Assembly: GCA_022577435.1 (NCBI GenBank)
Contig: JAKOON010000026.1
Location: forward strand, 5,374,642-5,438,641
Source of the DNA: Embiotoca jacksoni
Lineage: Eukaryota > Chordata > Actinopteri > Embiotocidae
Reading direction: 5' to 3'
DNA length: 64,000 bases
This document shows positions 14,395 through 26,377 of the stretch, piece after piece (the stretch's first letter is position 1; each line of letters opens with the position of its first letter). A program made the translations under genes and the position numbers. The notes under the pieces were generated by a model. The model was not told the DNA's origin and made no database searches. It saw only the letters and a list, made by a program, of their open reading frames with translations.

Positions 14395-14643
14395 TCGCTA
14401 TGTGATTGATTGGCTGACGTTGGAAGTGAGCTTTGGAGTCTGCCAGTCAGCTGACAGGAGGGTCGTGGGTCTGGAGGAAGAGGGGCTCCACTAATCCTCT
14501 CACTCTTTTGTGAAGCCTCCCACTCATCCAAGCCACTTGTCCAGAGGACTTTTTCCTGTATTCGTAGAGAAGGAGAGCAGAAGGCAGAGGTGGTGTTGGA
14601 GGAGGTTTTTTTTTTTAATGTTTTTTTAGCTGTCCCTTCAGTC
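14395..14643 (+). promoter_or_regulatory. Promoter-like region before candidate exon A
   Basis: An inverted CCAAT box (ATTGG, 14409-14413) stands one base from a CRE-like TGACGT (14415-14420), a spacing seen in NF-Y/CREB-type promoters. It sits about 230 bases before the candidate start codon. The 400 bases before it are strongly purine-rich, with G-runs at about 13990-14010, 14060-14075 and 14321-14330. Activity is inferred, not seen. Confidence 0.35.
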
Positions 14644-14694
14644 ATGTCGATGCTAATTGTCCCCCAGCACATCAATACCACCACCTCCAAAATG
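14644..14694 (+). CDS. Candidate alternative first coding exon (exon A), possibly of dpp6
   Basis: A 17-codon segment (MSMLIVPQHINTTTSKM) runs from ATG at 14644 to a consensus donor, ATG/GTAAGT, in phase 0. That is the phase needed to join the common dpp6 exon, and the segment lies on the same strand about 10 kb upstream of the recognised long-isoform exon. Known dpp6 and dpp10 variants have similarly short exon-1 tails of roughly 17-20 residues. The frame stays open upstream to an ATG at 14590. A pyrimidine run ending in TTTTTTTAG at 14621-14629 could act as an acceptor, so the segment might instead be a second exon. I do not recognise the peptide as any remembered DPP6 variant, so the assignment rests on position, phase and promoter-like context. 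Confidence 0.38.
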
Positions 14695-17600
14695 GTAAGT
14701 TTGGACATTTTGCTGTCATATTGTGGTGTGAATGCTGTTGTGCCGGATCGTTTAGCGTTTCTTGAGCCAGTTTCTCTTCTTTATTAGTGCTTTTAGGCCC
14801 ATATGTGATTTGCATGACACCAGTTGGCCATAAGCAGACTTGCATTTCTGCTTTTTTTTTTGTCACATTTTTTGATGAATTATTCCCAGTTTCTGTTCCA
14901 GTTTTACTTAATTAAGATCACTTGCAAATCATATTTAAATGTATTTTGCATGCGCGACTTTAATTGGAATGAAAATATTAGTTACAGTCTGCAATTTAAG
15001 TGTGCTTTTTGGTCCCGTGATCGTGTCGGACCACTCGACTGTGAGTGTTATATATCGTCTGGTTCCAATGACAGGAAGACCCGTTTGTTGATGGCCAGCG
15101 CTGCCCCCGGGGTGGGGTGGGGGTGGGGGGGGCTCACCTTCATAACTCACTCACTGTCTCTCAAGACTCCCGAGCTGAGGTGGACATTAAATCTGCCTCT
15201 CCAGCTGTCTCATAAAAGTCAACCTCTCCCCACTCACGTTTTTGATCTCCTTCATCTGCTCATTTGGTCGCCTCATTTGAACCCCTTGAAAGCTCATCGA
15301 AGTTTTGCTCACACCCGTAGGTCTGATAGAACCGGGATCGGGCCAGAGGTGAGTGATTTAGCGCTTGTGTTCGCTTGTCGGGGGGGATGAAATGTACGCT
15401 GCTGCAACACACTTGTCAAGTGGCCTTGGCTGCGGCGGCTTGTGGTGGGAATTAACAACTTTCACATTACTTGGAAGATATATATGTTTGTGAGGTGGAT
15501 TTTCTGGACTCTGGATTTCAGCAGTTTGATACTTGTAATAACTAAATGCCTACAGGCGCTGCATAACAAAATGCAACTCCAATAAATGAAGGCAGTGCAG
15601 TCAGACCGAAGGCATGGGGAATAACATGCGAGATGAAGTGAAGCCGCTATACGCTGACTGCAGTGTACAGCTCTGATTAAACACCTTTGAATTTTTAACC
15701 ACGGCTGAAGTCACCTCAAGTCGCACCTGCTCAGATCACGTCGTCTCCGTGAGAAGGGAACTCTGCAATTTAATTAGCTGGGCTAAGATGTCGGGAGCTG
15801 AAACGGTAAAGAGAGTTCACAAAGTAATGCACAACATGTACGCATGTTCACGCGCATTTGTGCACGTTAAGAAAGAAAATCTGCACAAAAAAAAAAAAAT
15901 GGTGCACTTGTCAGAGAACCTAAAGAAGTCATGTATGAACTTTGTAAAGGCTGCAACTATAATGGCACGAGAAAATGTGAAGTCCCTGCAAGAATCTGCC
16001 ATATTTCTAAGTGATAAGCCGTGATTGGGTGTTAATGTGTTCTTAAACACGCATTAGAGTGTCTAGCGAAGTTGTAGACAACCCTCACAGCTGCTAGTGA
16101 GAAATGATGATCAGCCTGTCGTGACTCATCCTGTAACACCTGTTCTGGCTGACAAATGCTGTTGAAATCTGTTTAAAAAAAAAAAAAAAAAGAAGCACAC
16201 TGGAAGCAACATACTGACAACAAGCATAAGCTGCTTCACAGCTGCTGTTAAGGGAACGGCTGACTCAAATTAACAGCACGTGAAAACACAAACTTCATAC
16301 GGCCAGTTCGGTTCCTCTTCAGATCCTCTGCTTTCTTATTTTTTTTATTTACTCCATTAACTGGTAGTCATTGACTTTTACTGCTGTCTTCACATAATTA
16401 GCACATAAAATCGCACTTTTTGCATCGCTGACATTGTTGGCCGTAGCTGCAGGTCGATGTTTGTCTGTTTTCTATCAGCAGCGGACAGTTTATAAATGGA
16501 CGTTGCAATCTTTTTTTCTTTTTTTACAGTTGACACTCAAATTGTGCTTTTAGATGCGTTTCTAAATGATTTGCTTCATTGACGCCAAACCCTCGTCTTT
16601 GTCTTCAAGCCTCGAGCTGATTCATAATAGCGTCGCCCGTCCGTCCTCTTACAGTCTTGGTATGTTTCATGAACTTGTCACCACCGGTACACTTAAGCAG
16701 TTATGAACTGGTGTCCCATACTCTCACTTCCTCGTCGTCCCCGGAGCACCGTGGGTCGTCCGTTTGAGACGGTGCACATGAGATAATGTACGTCCCACGA
16801 GTGCCAGCCCCGCCCCCCCCCCCCCTGTCAGAGGAGTTTTTTCACGTGGTCAGGTTTCAACACAAAGCTCCCAAAGTTCCCCCCTTATAGCTCCCCCAGG
16901 CAGACAGCACACATCACTTCTCTACCAAACTGTGTCTCATTTCCCAGCTAATGTGTCTAATTCCAATCGCTCTGTGACATTAGGTTTCCAGCTCATGAAC
17001 TATTATCTCTAATGGAAAATTCTTCACTTTAAACACCAGAAATTCTTCATTCGCTAAAGTAAGAAACGGAGGGGGTGAAATGGAGAGTGCAGCAGAGTGC
17101 AGGAATGTATTTTAATGACATTTTGATAGAAATACAGATGTTATTGGAAAACACTTTTTCTGTGGTATGTGGCGGATTAGTTCTGTAAAAATGGGAGGTA
17201 TATTTTGAAAAAAAAAAAAAAAAAAAAAGCGAGATTCAGTATTGATTTTTTTTATTTTTATTTTTTTACGACAGATCGTTGACCGCAACAAACAGCAAAG
17301 GCTGAAATATGAATAAGTGATTTTCTCTGCGGACATTTGTCTCTGGCACGGCTCCTCTGGCATTTAGGTCTTCCTCAAATAAATCAATAATGACTTTAAA
17401 TCCACAGCTTTTCTATATATATATATTTTTTTTTTTTGTTGTTGTTGTTTTTTTGTCATTCACACAACCTTTTCACTTTCTGAGCCAAAATACCCCCCCC
17501 CAAAAAAGAAAAAAGAAGCTGAGTAGAGAAAAGACTAATGTGGGATTGAATGTATTGATTTTTTTTTTTGTGCTAATTGAAGCCGTGGCTAATACGTTCT

Positions 17601-18639
17601 GGCCACTTCACTTGGCCTGCCGTCAAAACTGTGGCTGGAATCTTCTGGTAAAACAAATTAAAGAGCCATCAGTTAATGACAGCAGGTTGTTGTAGTAATA
17701 ACAAAGCTTTTTCACATTCATGGGTTTGAGGAGCGTGTGTGTGTGTGTGTACACACACTGTACGTGTGTGGCAAGTTTAAACGCCAGCAGTCCAGGTCAG
17801 GCAAATTCATCAGAACTTTTCCAACCCTTGCCTCTTTCTCTTCTTAGCACCATTCATTCATTTCCTTGTCCTGTCCGCTCATTCCTTAGAGCTTTCTCTT
17901 TTTCCAACTGCGGCCACGCCTTCAGTAAACCTCTCCGTTATAATTTGAGGACTTCTGGAGGTACAAATAAACAGGTTGCGGGTGTTTGTTGTGCTGCAGT
18001 CAGCGGTGTTTGCAGCAAAAACAACAACAAGAAAAACGATAGAGTAATAAGCTTCTAGACGCCTGAAGTCTTGCCTTATTCTTCGTGCCTCTTATCTAAT
18101 AACTCTTCTAATGAATCGACCGGTACGGCCTTAACATAGTTCATCAAGCAGCAGCCCGCTGGTCGGCTCATGCTGAAACAGCCAATCGTTGTTCAGATCT
18201 ACATCACTTAAACTTAATTTAGTTTTCAAATATGCCAAATGTGTCGGGCTGAGTTTAAGGTTTATGTGCATAACAATGTGTCTTAGGTTTAAGTTTAAGC
18301 ACACGGTGGAACCGTATAAGAACAATTCAAGGGTCTGGGTGTACCCAGGTTTTTGGTTTGGACGGGTTTTGTACGTTTTTGGTACAGCAGAGTAAACAAA
18401 TGATTTAGTTTGTTTATATTCAAAGAGTCTCTAATTGGCCATACGTTTTTACTGTTACAGTTACAGACTCTTAAATCTTGCTTGCTGTCATAAGAAACAT
18501 AAAATAGATCAAATGAAAAATTTGGAGGGGAAGTTCAGTTTAAACATTATGTAGCTTTAAAAAAAAGAGTTAAGAGTAAACTAGAGTGCGTCTGATTTCA
18601 ACAAGCTTACGTAAACATCAAATTTTCCTAATTGTATGG
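14695..18639. other. Non-coding sequence between candidate exon A and the repeat at 18.6 kb
   Basis: Holds A/T-runs (15885-15899, 16173-16190, 17208-17228), a G-rich patch at 15107-15131, a C-run at 16813-16824, a (GTT) tract near 17439-17450 and a short GT/CA stretch at 17734-17758. A frame ending at a GTGAGT near 15351 was considered as an exon but has no homology. Nothing else is recognised. Confidence 0.45.
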
Positions 18640-19025
18640 CTGATCGTGTAAACGTGCCAAGAACGACAATGCGAACATGCTAATGTATAATAGGTACAGC
18701 CTTTCACTGTTTTTAGTTTTAGTGTGTTAGCGTGCTAACACTTGCAAAAATATAATAGACACAAAGTATTGCTTAAGATGATGGGAGTATCTTTAGTTGT
18801 ACAGTTTTAATCACAAACCAAAGAGGTGGACATGTGAAACTTGAAGTCAGAACATCAACGTTTTTACCGTTCAGTCTTCAGTTATTCGCCTGAAGCTCCG
18901 TGGCGACGGTGAAGTAAAAGTTACCGATTCAGGGAGATTTGTCTTCTGTGGATCACAATTTTTTTGTAGAAAATCTTCGAGGTAATCATCTGTCTATTGG
19001 TCGGGAAGATATTTCAGTTTGAACC
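18640..19025 (+). mobile_element. Dispersed repeat family, copy at 18.8 kb
   Basis: Contains GTGTTAGCGTGCTAACACTTG, ACACAAAGTATTG, GATGGGAGTATCTTTAGTT and ACAAACCAAAG, then GATTTGTCTTCTGTGGATC and GAAGATATTTCAGTTTGAACC. The order matches the copies at 8926-9285 and 12098-12412, in the same orientation. It is diverged and shows no open frame. Confidence 0.72.
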
Positions 19026-20954
19026 CGACTGGCTGCCGTTAACGCGGCTAAAAAAATAAAATAAAAAAAAAAAAAAGACGCGTCTTGGGTTTGAATATTT
19101 CCGTCGGATAAAACGTCACGTCGCTTCAAACAGGAGCTGGAGGGAGCTAATAGAGAATTTACTGGATGATACCATCTGAAAAAAAGTCAATATTTCAACT
19201 CTGGATTTCGCACGCTTTTTTTTTTTTTTTTTTCCCCGTCGCTGCTACTGGATTTGTTGGTTTATTGCTGAGCCGCCAGATTGACAAATCAACCGGCAGC
19301 AAACAGACTCTTTCTACTTGGACCACCATCTCCACCGTATGTAAAATTATTCTGCTGGCTCTGCCTGGGAAATGGGATCCAAGTCAACAGAGAAGATAAC
19401 CGAAATGCTTTTTTTTTTTTTTTCCTTTGCTTTTCTTCCCCCTTCCCGCCCAGCCTTGCATCTGCAAATTACCTTTGTGCCTCTTACACTTCATATATGC
19501 TCGATGTTTCGCCCGCGGTTGCGCCTCACGCCCGCTCACAACTCCTGGCTCTTTTCTGCCCTCCTCCCCCTGCTCACTGTGTCCATCTAAATTTCCCGGG
19601 GACTTTATCTCGGCCATTTCAAATAGGATTTTGACTCAATTTGCCACGCTTCATGTCACTTTGCTGCCGAATTCCACAGTTGATACGGACACATCGTAAA
19701 ACTTGCAGAATGAGCAAAATGTGATTTGTCAAAACTTTTACCTCCCCTGTTATTTGTCATTTTTCGGAGATTCGTTTCTCCCCTCGCAATGCTCTAATTC
19801 GTCGGGAGAGGTCGGAGCCCCGGCGTCGGGCAGGTGGGGGGGGTGTCGATCAAAGAAAGGTGTTACGGTCGGATTGCTGTTGAGGCAAGTAGGTGGTTTC
19901 GCAGCGGCAAAGTGACAGCACCTATTAATTTGGCCATTTAATTTTAAGTCCAACAGCGTCAGGCTCCAGCACCTTCAATCTCCCCCTGTCATTCAAAACA
20001 AGCCTCTAGCCGGCAGCCATAAACACACACACACGCGCACACGCACACGCACACGCACACAAACACATAGGACGCAAAAAAAGGTTTTTAATCTCCAGCT
20101 AAAACTCAGCCTGGTCCTTCCCTGAGAACGCACCTAGCCAGAAAACCCTTAAGATCAATCAGACTTATACCCTACCCACGATTTAAATTGCTGCTGCGAC
20201 ATGGTGGTGATACTTAGGCACGCGTGTTAGGGTGTGCAAAAATGACTGCAGCTGGCAAACTGGGTTCTCTTGTCACGAAGCAGAGCTCCAAAAGAACCCT
20301 AACACACCGCGGGTAATGGCCGGATTGATCCTCCCTCCGTGACGCTCAGGGATTGGAGGCGGAGGTTTGTGACAGTATTCCCGGTGAGAAATGGTCTGCA
20401 ACAGAGAAATGTGACACCGCAGTATAAATTCATGAGTTCTGGCTGCCCCTCACCTGAACTTTTGCTCCTGCTGCGAGTGCCTGCTCCCATCGCAGCTTCA
20501 ATAGGGGGAGTTTCTTTTTGTTTTTCTCTGACAAGGTCAAACTTGTCTTTTACCTCACAGAAAGCTGCAAAACTTGTCCTCCTCTCTTCTGTTTCTCGTT
20601 CAGCAGCCGGATTGATTAAGCGCCACGTGTGTTTAAACAAGAGGAGCAGCACCGTACGACTCTTCTGTCTTTTTATTGAATATTTATTCTTTTTAAAGTC
20701 GGAGTTGACCTAAATTACAAATGCAGGTAGTTTTGGGTTAATTTGCCCATGTTTTAGATTTTGCTTTAACTAAATCAGTAGCAGTATCACATATGTAGGG
20801 GTGTAATACACCCATCAGTCCACCAGAGGACACTGTGTCAGTGTCAGGTTTTCATTATATTATCACGTAGGTGTGCAAAGTACATGCGTGTATGATCAGG
20901 GTAAAAAAAAAGAAAAAAGGAGGTCATATGACCAAGTGGAGAGGAAACTGAGGA
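19026..20954. other. Non-coding sequence with a CA/CG-type microsatellite
   Basis: An interrupted (CA)n/(CG) tract lies at 20023-20066. T-runs occur at 19218-19233 and 19409-19423, and an A-rich run at 19049-19076. A G-rich patch is at 19835-19842. No gene is recognised. Confidence 0.45.
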
Positions 20955-21262
20955 AACTATGCCCCGCCCATCAATAGCGGAAACCTGACTGTCCACAGGC
21001 CTGTCAATCAAACAGACACGGCACCAAAAATACGGGTTATTTTCAGATTGACAGCCAGAAAACTAATGAGAAGCAGAGACCAAAATAACTTGTAGAAAAA
21101 TGTATTGACTTTGTATTTCATGTGAGAAGTTGAATGGGAGTCTACGGAGGCGGAGCCTTTTTGAAGCCCAGCCCTAGTGGCCCTCTGTGGTATTGCAGTT
21201 TTAATACATGTCAGCCTCATTTTACAGACCCGATACTACGTCCACTTATATTTTCAGTTTGT
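20955..21262 (-). mobile_element. Interspersed repeat copy 2, inverted and truncated
   Basis: Read on the minus strand it matches the repeat at 3167-3655. Shared landmarks include the TTGACAGGCCTGTG and GACAGTCAGGTTTCC region, the GGAGTCTACGGAGGCGGAG / TTTTTGAAGCCCAGCCCTAG block (plus-strand wording) and the terminal GTCCACTTATATTTTCAG. The half of the family lying beyond the GGGCGGGGC block is missing. Confidence 0.78.
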
Positions 21263-22963
21263 GGGCTGAAGGGCACTTTACTTTTCATGCTTGGAAGAGG
21301 CCAAACACGACACTGCGGTATCCTTTAGTGGACTTTGTGGTGTTTTACACACTTTGGCGTGATATCGGGTTGACTGCTTTCTACCAAAGAAATAGAGAAG
21401 AGAACCGTCCAGAGCAAGGTCTGTGGATTATCAACCTTAAAGCGACATAAGGCAAAAATGATTTGGGTGAACTTCCCCCTCAAATATGATCTTATTCAAA
21501 TTATGGACATTTATTCCTCCCGCATCAACAAAAATTGATCCTCTTGTTTAATTCATGTTACTTAAAGCCTGTCAGGATGATTGACCGCCTCCCTTGGCAC
21601 ACATTAATTGCTGTCTGGCAGCCCCGCAGCTCAACATTTTCCGGCAGCGACGGGGCTTTGGGGAAAATATTACGGACGGCGACCGGAGAACTCCTTCTGC
21701 CACCTGAGAGGAGCATCTGCTTCTACATCACCTTCCTCTTCTTCTTTTTTTTTTTTTAGAGACTGCAGCCCTCCATAGTACTTTCCTTTCCAGGGGGAGA
21801 GACATATGGCCCGATAAGCGTAGCTCTCACAGAGTAGCATGAAATGAGAAACTATCCACCATAAATCAAGGCGGTCGGTTGACAGAACAGGATGTGAACT
21901 CATCAGCCTCTGTGAATGCATGCAAATTTGCAGCAGTGATCTTTTTTCGGTCAACCTTTATTCAAAATTCTGAAATAAATATATAGATATGAAGCTCCTT
22001 TTATCCACTAGATGTCGGTGTTTGTTTGTTTTGGAAAATGATTATCCACTGTATCTAATTTAGCTGGATTTTTGAGTGTTAAGATTTGCCTTCGTCGCTG
22101 TTTATATAATATTTAATAGCTTTTTATGAGTTTTAGAAAACAAGAATGAAATACACATTAATGGCAGACTACTGGAGTGATTTCTTGACAGTGACTTCCA
22201 GGAGTCACTCCCCAGTGGCCCGTCAAGAGAGGGCTGCATTCACGTACGATTACGCAATAGGTCCATGTGAATTGTGGGTGTAGTAAAAAAAGCAACTGAA
22301 GCTGCTCTAAATCCTCTGTTATGCTCAGAGATCTGGAAATGTCCTTTGCAGACACACACAGTGAGTTTGTTTCCTTTTGCTTCTTTTCGTCCTCTCAGAG
22401 TCTCCCTTCAGCTGATATCAGCCAGTCCTTCTGGCGGTGCTTAGACCACGCAGGTCTGCCCTCTGCTGCCCAGTTGATCTGCTCGCAGCCTGCTGCGGGT
22501 TTTTAACTCCTCATCCAACAACAGAGAAGCCTGGAAATAATCCTAATTTTACTTCTTTCTCATGTTGTTTTTGATCTCAGGAGGTAAACTGGCTAACGCA
22601 GACCACATCGCAGGTCCGGGAACTTTCATATCATTTATTTCCCCTTGTATTAGTAATCAGGTTGAAGGTGTTCCACACACTCCGCAGTCCACCTTAAAAC
22701 GGTATTGCGTCAGTACCCTCAGGATCTCCTGCAGTTTGCCAAATCTTGTTCCCCGGACTGTGTTTTTTTTCCTTTTCTTTTTTTTCTTCTTCGTAATCGC
22801 ATCACTACAGTGGCTAAAAATTGAATTCCATTTGTGAATCCTGTGCCAGAGAGTCTGAGAGAGATTTGATGGGTTGAAACATGCAAGCATCTTTTTTTTT
22901 CTTTTATGAAACCTTTCTTGGAAATCAATGGTAAAATATTTTTGCAGAACCACAGCAGAGGAG

Positions 22964-22965
<2 letters not shown>
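21263..22965. other. Non-coding sequence, no gene seen
   Basis: Contains T/TTC-rich runs at 21729-21759 and 22764-22796 and otherwise unique sequence. Small open frames show no recognisable protein. Confidence 0.45.

Positions 22966-23020
<55 letters not shown>
22966..23020. repeat. (GT)n microsatellite, 55 bases
   Basis: Pure GT repeat. Confidence 0.96.
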
Positions 23021-23023
<3 letters not shown>

Positions 23024-23554
23024 GTTTGCAGCTGAGTAATCACGTCATGCAGTGTGTTTTTAATCGGTTCAGGAAGGCATCTTAATTAAAAGGTAAATCT
23101 GAGCAGATGTGAGTTGTTTTTTTTTGCCGTGGGTAGACTTTGAACATGGAGGAGCTGGTTTGGCTGTTTGCGTTTAGCGCAACTTTAAGATTCTCCCAAA
23201 GTAGTCGGGCCTGCTCCTGGAACCCGTGAGTTATTCGGGCTGTGGTGAGTGGATGACTGTGTTTTTAAATCCGAGCATGCCGTTCTTCTTAAGGACACAG
23301 AGGGAGGCGTTCTGTGTCCTCTGAGGCCAACAAATCAAATCAGATGATGGATTCTGGGTCTGTTTTGTACGACTGACTCTTCCTGAACTGGAATTGCTAA
23401 TAACGCTGATTTATGTGGTTTCAGGACAGCCAGCGATACATAGAGCCAGTTTTATGTCTGTTGATGTTTTAGTTGTTGTTTTTGGATGTATGGACTATCA
23501 TAGTTTGCTGCAGCAGCAGGAAATTGACTCAATTACATTCTTCAAAACTTCGAG

Positions 23555-23845
23555 TTGTTATTTCTAATTTTTGTGAGATTAATTGATTTGATCAACTACT
23601 TTTTGATCATTAAGCAATCATATCACTCCTTTATCAAGCAACATTGCCAAACATTCAGCAACTATGGCCTCTCAGATGTGAAGATTTAATGCCTTTCTGG
23701 TCATATGTCATAATAAAGTTAATATAAAGTCAGATTAAAAAAAAAAATCTCTATTTCCTATTATTTATATTTAAATTTAACTATAGAATGATTCGATCAA
23801 ACATGATAGCTGGCCGATTAATCAATAATGACAATAATTAGTGCC
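23555..23845 (+). mobile_element. Degraded teleost repeat with 'attaatc' ends
   Basis: Ordered phrases GGCCTCTCAGATGTGAAGATT, TGCCTTTCTGGTCATATGTCA, CATGATAGCTGGCCGATTAATC and AATAATGACAATAATTAG match a repeat common in teleosts, where the ends carry multiple attaatc / gattaat motifs. A related start (AGATTAATTGATTTGATCAA) is at 23577. No coding capacity remains. Confidence 0.6.
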
Positions 23846-24539
23846 ACGTGTGCACCATACTGTATCGCTTCAGGTTTAAAGTGTGAGTTTATTTGGTTTT
23901 AACGGTGGTAAAAAAGGATCATATATGCAGAAACACGTCATTTGCAACCGTGAACCCATCTAAACCCAGCGGTCCCTGTAATTTGCTGTATTTGCGGACT
24001 CGCTAGAAGAAAACTAATGAGTATCACTTGTCACCTGTCACATGAAACCTGGTGGAAAAAAACAAAACAAGATTGGGGATTAAAATTGTGGAAAATCTCT
24101 GAGTGATGTCAGACAGATTAATCTTATTTTATGGTCTATCAAATCCTGTCTCCCTAAAAATGTGCCATGCCTGTCAACTTTTGTCTGCCCCTTCTCTCCA
24201 CGTGGGGGCGCTCTTGCTCTCTGCATCGTCACCCCCCCTTCCCTCCCCTCCCTCCCCTCTCTTATTAGACCCGAATGGAGGCAAAAATATAGAAACTGAT
24301 GGAAACACTTGGATCCCGCTCTGTGTGCCAAGTCATAATAACTTTCGACCGCAAAACCTCTGAAATCATGTGTTGGTTTGCGTCATTGGCGGCTGTTTGG
24401 AGCACCGGCCGGTCTCTGTGCTGACTTGTAAGACAAAGACCTTATTAGTGGCTGAACGTGCATCAGCGGTCACTTTCTTTTCTGCCACGAGGGAGGGAAA
24501 GAGACGGCGGGACATACCATCATCCAGCTGAGGCTGGCT
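23846..24539. other. Non-coding sequence upstream of the dpp6 L promoter
   Basis: Mostly unique sequence. A pyrimidine-rich patch of C/T runs lies at 24230-24262. No gene is recognised. Confidence 0.45.
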
Positions 24540-24918
24540 TCTCCGTCTTTGGGGCTCCGGAGTGCTCGGTTCGGTCTCCTGTCACCAGCCCCTCGCTTGT
24601 TTTGTTTTTTTTTGCACCAGGTTGGGGGGGGTGGTGGTGGTGGTGGGGAGCGCGGAAGCTGGGTCGCTGCAGGATCGGTGAGGACCCGACTGAGTCTGGA
24701 AAAGTACGTGCCGTGAATCCTGAACGCGGCGTGGAGTGATTTCCTCTTTCTCTCAACTGAGCTTCGTTTTAAATCGAATCACTCCGGCCGTTCACCAGCT
24801 GATTCGCCTCCTCTAACTTTTTGTTTTGTTTGTTCTTGCTATCTATTGGTTGAGAACAAAGCCTTCGACAAGTTTTTATTACAATTTTTTTTTTTTTTTT
24901 TTTGACAAGTAGGACGAC
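24540..24918 (+). promoter_or_regulatory. Promoter and 5' leader region of the dpp6 long-isoform exon
   Basis: The sequence before the long-isoform start is richer in CpG than its surroundings (about 24540-24790) and holds a G-rich tract with GGT repeats at 24623-24650. A CCAAT-type box (ATTGG) lies near 24845. A run of about 20 T follows at 24886-24903, then GACAAG just before the start codon. This T-run plus AG near 24909 could also be a splice acceptor, with an untranslated exon further upstream. The transcription start is not visible from sequence alone. Confidence 0.45.
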
Positions 24919-25086
24919 ATGGCGTCACTGTATCAGAGATTCGCCGGCAAGATCAACACAAACAAAACGTTCCCCAACCCTCCAGAGGCGAGCCGCCTCC
25001 TCGGGCAAGGTGTGGAGGGGGAGCGGGCGGCGGAGAGCCAGCGACCGCAGCTGCAGCATCAGTACCGGCGCTGCGAGGACGAGGAC
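24919..25086 (+). CDS. dpp6: First coding exon of the long isoform of dpp6 (Kv4 channel auxiliary subunit), partial gene
   Basis: The exon encodes 56 residues starting MASLYQRFAGKINTNK, followed by FPNPPEASRLLG and an acidic end (CEDED). The start closely matches the N-terminus of the long isoform of vertebrate DPP6 as I remember it, including the PPEAS-LLG motif. The mammalian exon is about 80 residues; this copy lacks its glycine/alanine-rich middle. DPP6 is a catalytically dead, type II membrane relative of dipeptidyl peptidase IV. It binds Kv4 channels, aids their surface transport and speeds gating. This exon forms the variable cytoplasmic tail. The start is well supported: an in-frame TAG lies at 24910-24912, and the ATG has G at -3 and +4. 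The exon ends in phase 0 at GAC/GTAAGA, which suits splicing to the common exon beginning ELVGSNPPQRNWKG. That exon is not in the window. Teleosts can carry two dpp6 paralogues, and I cannot tell which this is. Confidence 0.9.
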
Positions 25087-25729
25087 GTAAGAAACATACG
25101 CTGTCATCACCTTCACTTGTCCGGTTACGTTTTGAGACCGTTTTGAGATCGTTAAAGCTAAAAACTAATATCTCCGCAACCGAGTTACAGCCTCCATGAC
25201 GGGATATTTTATTATAGCTGATAAAACGACACTACTTAATCCCTTTTTCTTTTCTTTTTTTTTTTGCTTTTAATTACGACCCCCCCCCCCCCCTCCCTTT
25301 TAAAGACAAAGTTGTCAAACTTGTGCGTCATCGCTTCAATTGGTTGGCTCGTGTCAATAAATGACGCGTCGGTTACGTCTCCTGTAAATCAGTAGACGCT
25401 CCGCGGCGCCGTCTGGGCTCCTAATGAATCCTACAAATGGCACGTCGGTGTTTTGACACAAAAATCGACTGTTTATCTCGAATTACTTTTTACACATGTA
25501 GCGACGCCTTCAACGTAGATAGGAACCGATGTACGACAAACCTCAAATGACCGGCTTTATGAGGATCCACTGTGATCATTATTCCTCTTTTGAGTCTTCT
25601 TTTCCCTCCAAACATGCCCACTGTGGTGGGTTCCTTGTCAGCTTAATTCCCCCATCCCGCATGTTTAACCGAAACCTTGTCCTGTCAAATTGCAACGCAA
25701 ATTCCGGATAATGCTTTTGTTTACTCCTG

Positions 25730-25733
<4 letters not shown>

Positions 25734-25765
<32 letters not shown>
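25734..25765. repeat. Poly-T homopolymer (32 T)
   Basis: Pure T tract, followed 30 bases on by a G-rich segment (25793-25830). The surrounding intron 25087-26370 shows only simple-sequence runs, such as a C-run at 25280-25292, and no exon. Confidence 0.95.
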
Positions 25766-25766
<1 letters not shown>

Positions 25767-26377
25767 TATAAATTCCACCTCGGCTGTCTATAATGGGGGA
25801 GGGGAGGGGCGGGGCGGGTGGGTGGGTGGCCGTGGTGTTATAACCCATGTTTGGCCGTTTCAAAGCACCTGTCTGAGCCTGAAACGTTTGCCAAATAATT
25901 AAAGTAGACGAGAACACAGGTGGCGCTGTCCGTCGTGCTGAAACTCTCATGACCAGCCGCTGCTATCGCTGTCCATGGTGCTGAAATCTACAACCATACA
26001 AAGCTTTTAAAGAGCTTCTTTTATTTGTTTGCAAAGCTCAACTAAAACTAAATGTATCCAAAATACACAGTATAAAAATAGTTTTTAATCATAATTTTTC
26101 AAATCTTTTTTTTTGTTGTGTTTATACAAAAGTCCATGCATGAGTTACTGATGGGAGTTGATGTATTTGCACACAGAAAGCGATTCAGCAACATTGAGAC
26201 CCATTAATTTCCGCTGCTGCTCTCTCTCCTTGTTCTACATTTGTGCAGTTGCTTTCGTTCTGTCTGGTGGTTCGTGTTGTCTGGCGGGATGAGCTTTGAA
26301 TGTAGTCATCTCTGTGAACCTCCTGCAAAATTCTAATCAGACATAATCCCAGTTTGGAAAATGGTCGAAGGGGGCGG

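Noticed and set aside
15067..15353. Exon ending at GCCAGAG/GTGAGTG
   Set aside because: The open frame has no recognisable protein, runs through a G-rich low-complexity patch and lacks a clear acceptor or promoter.
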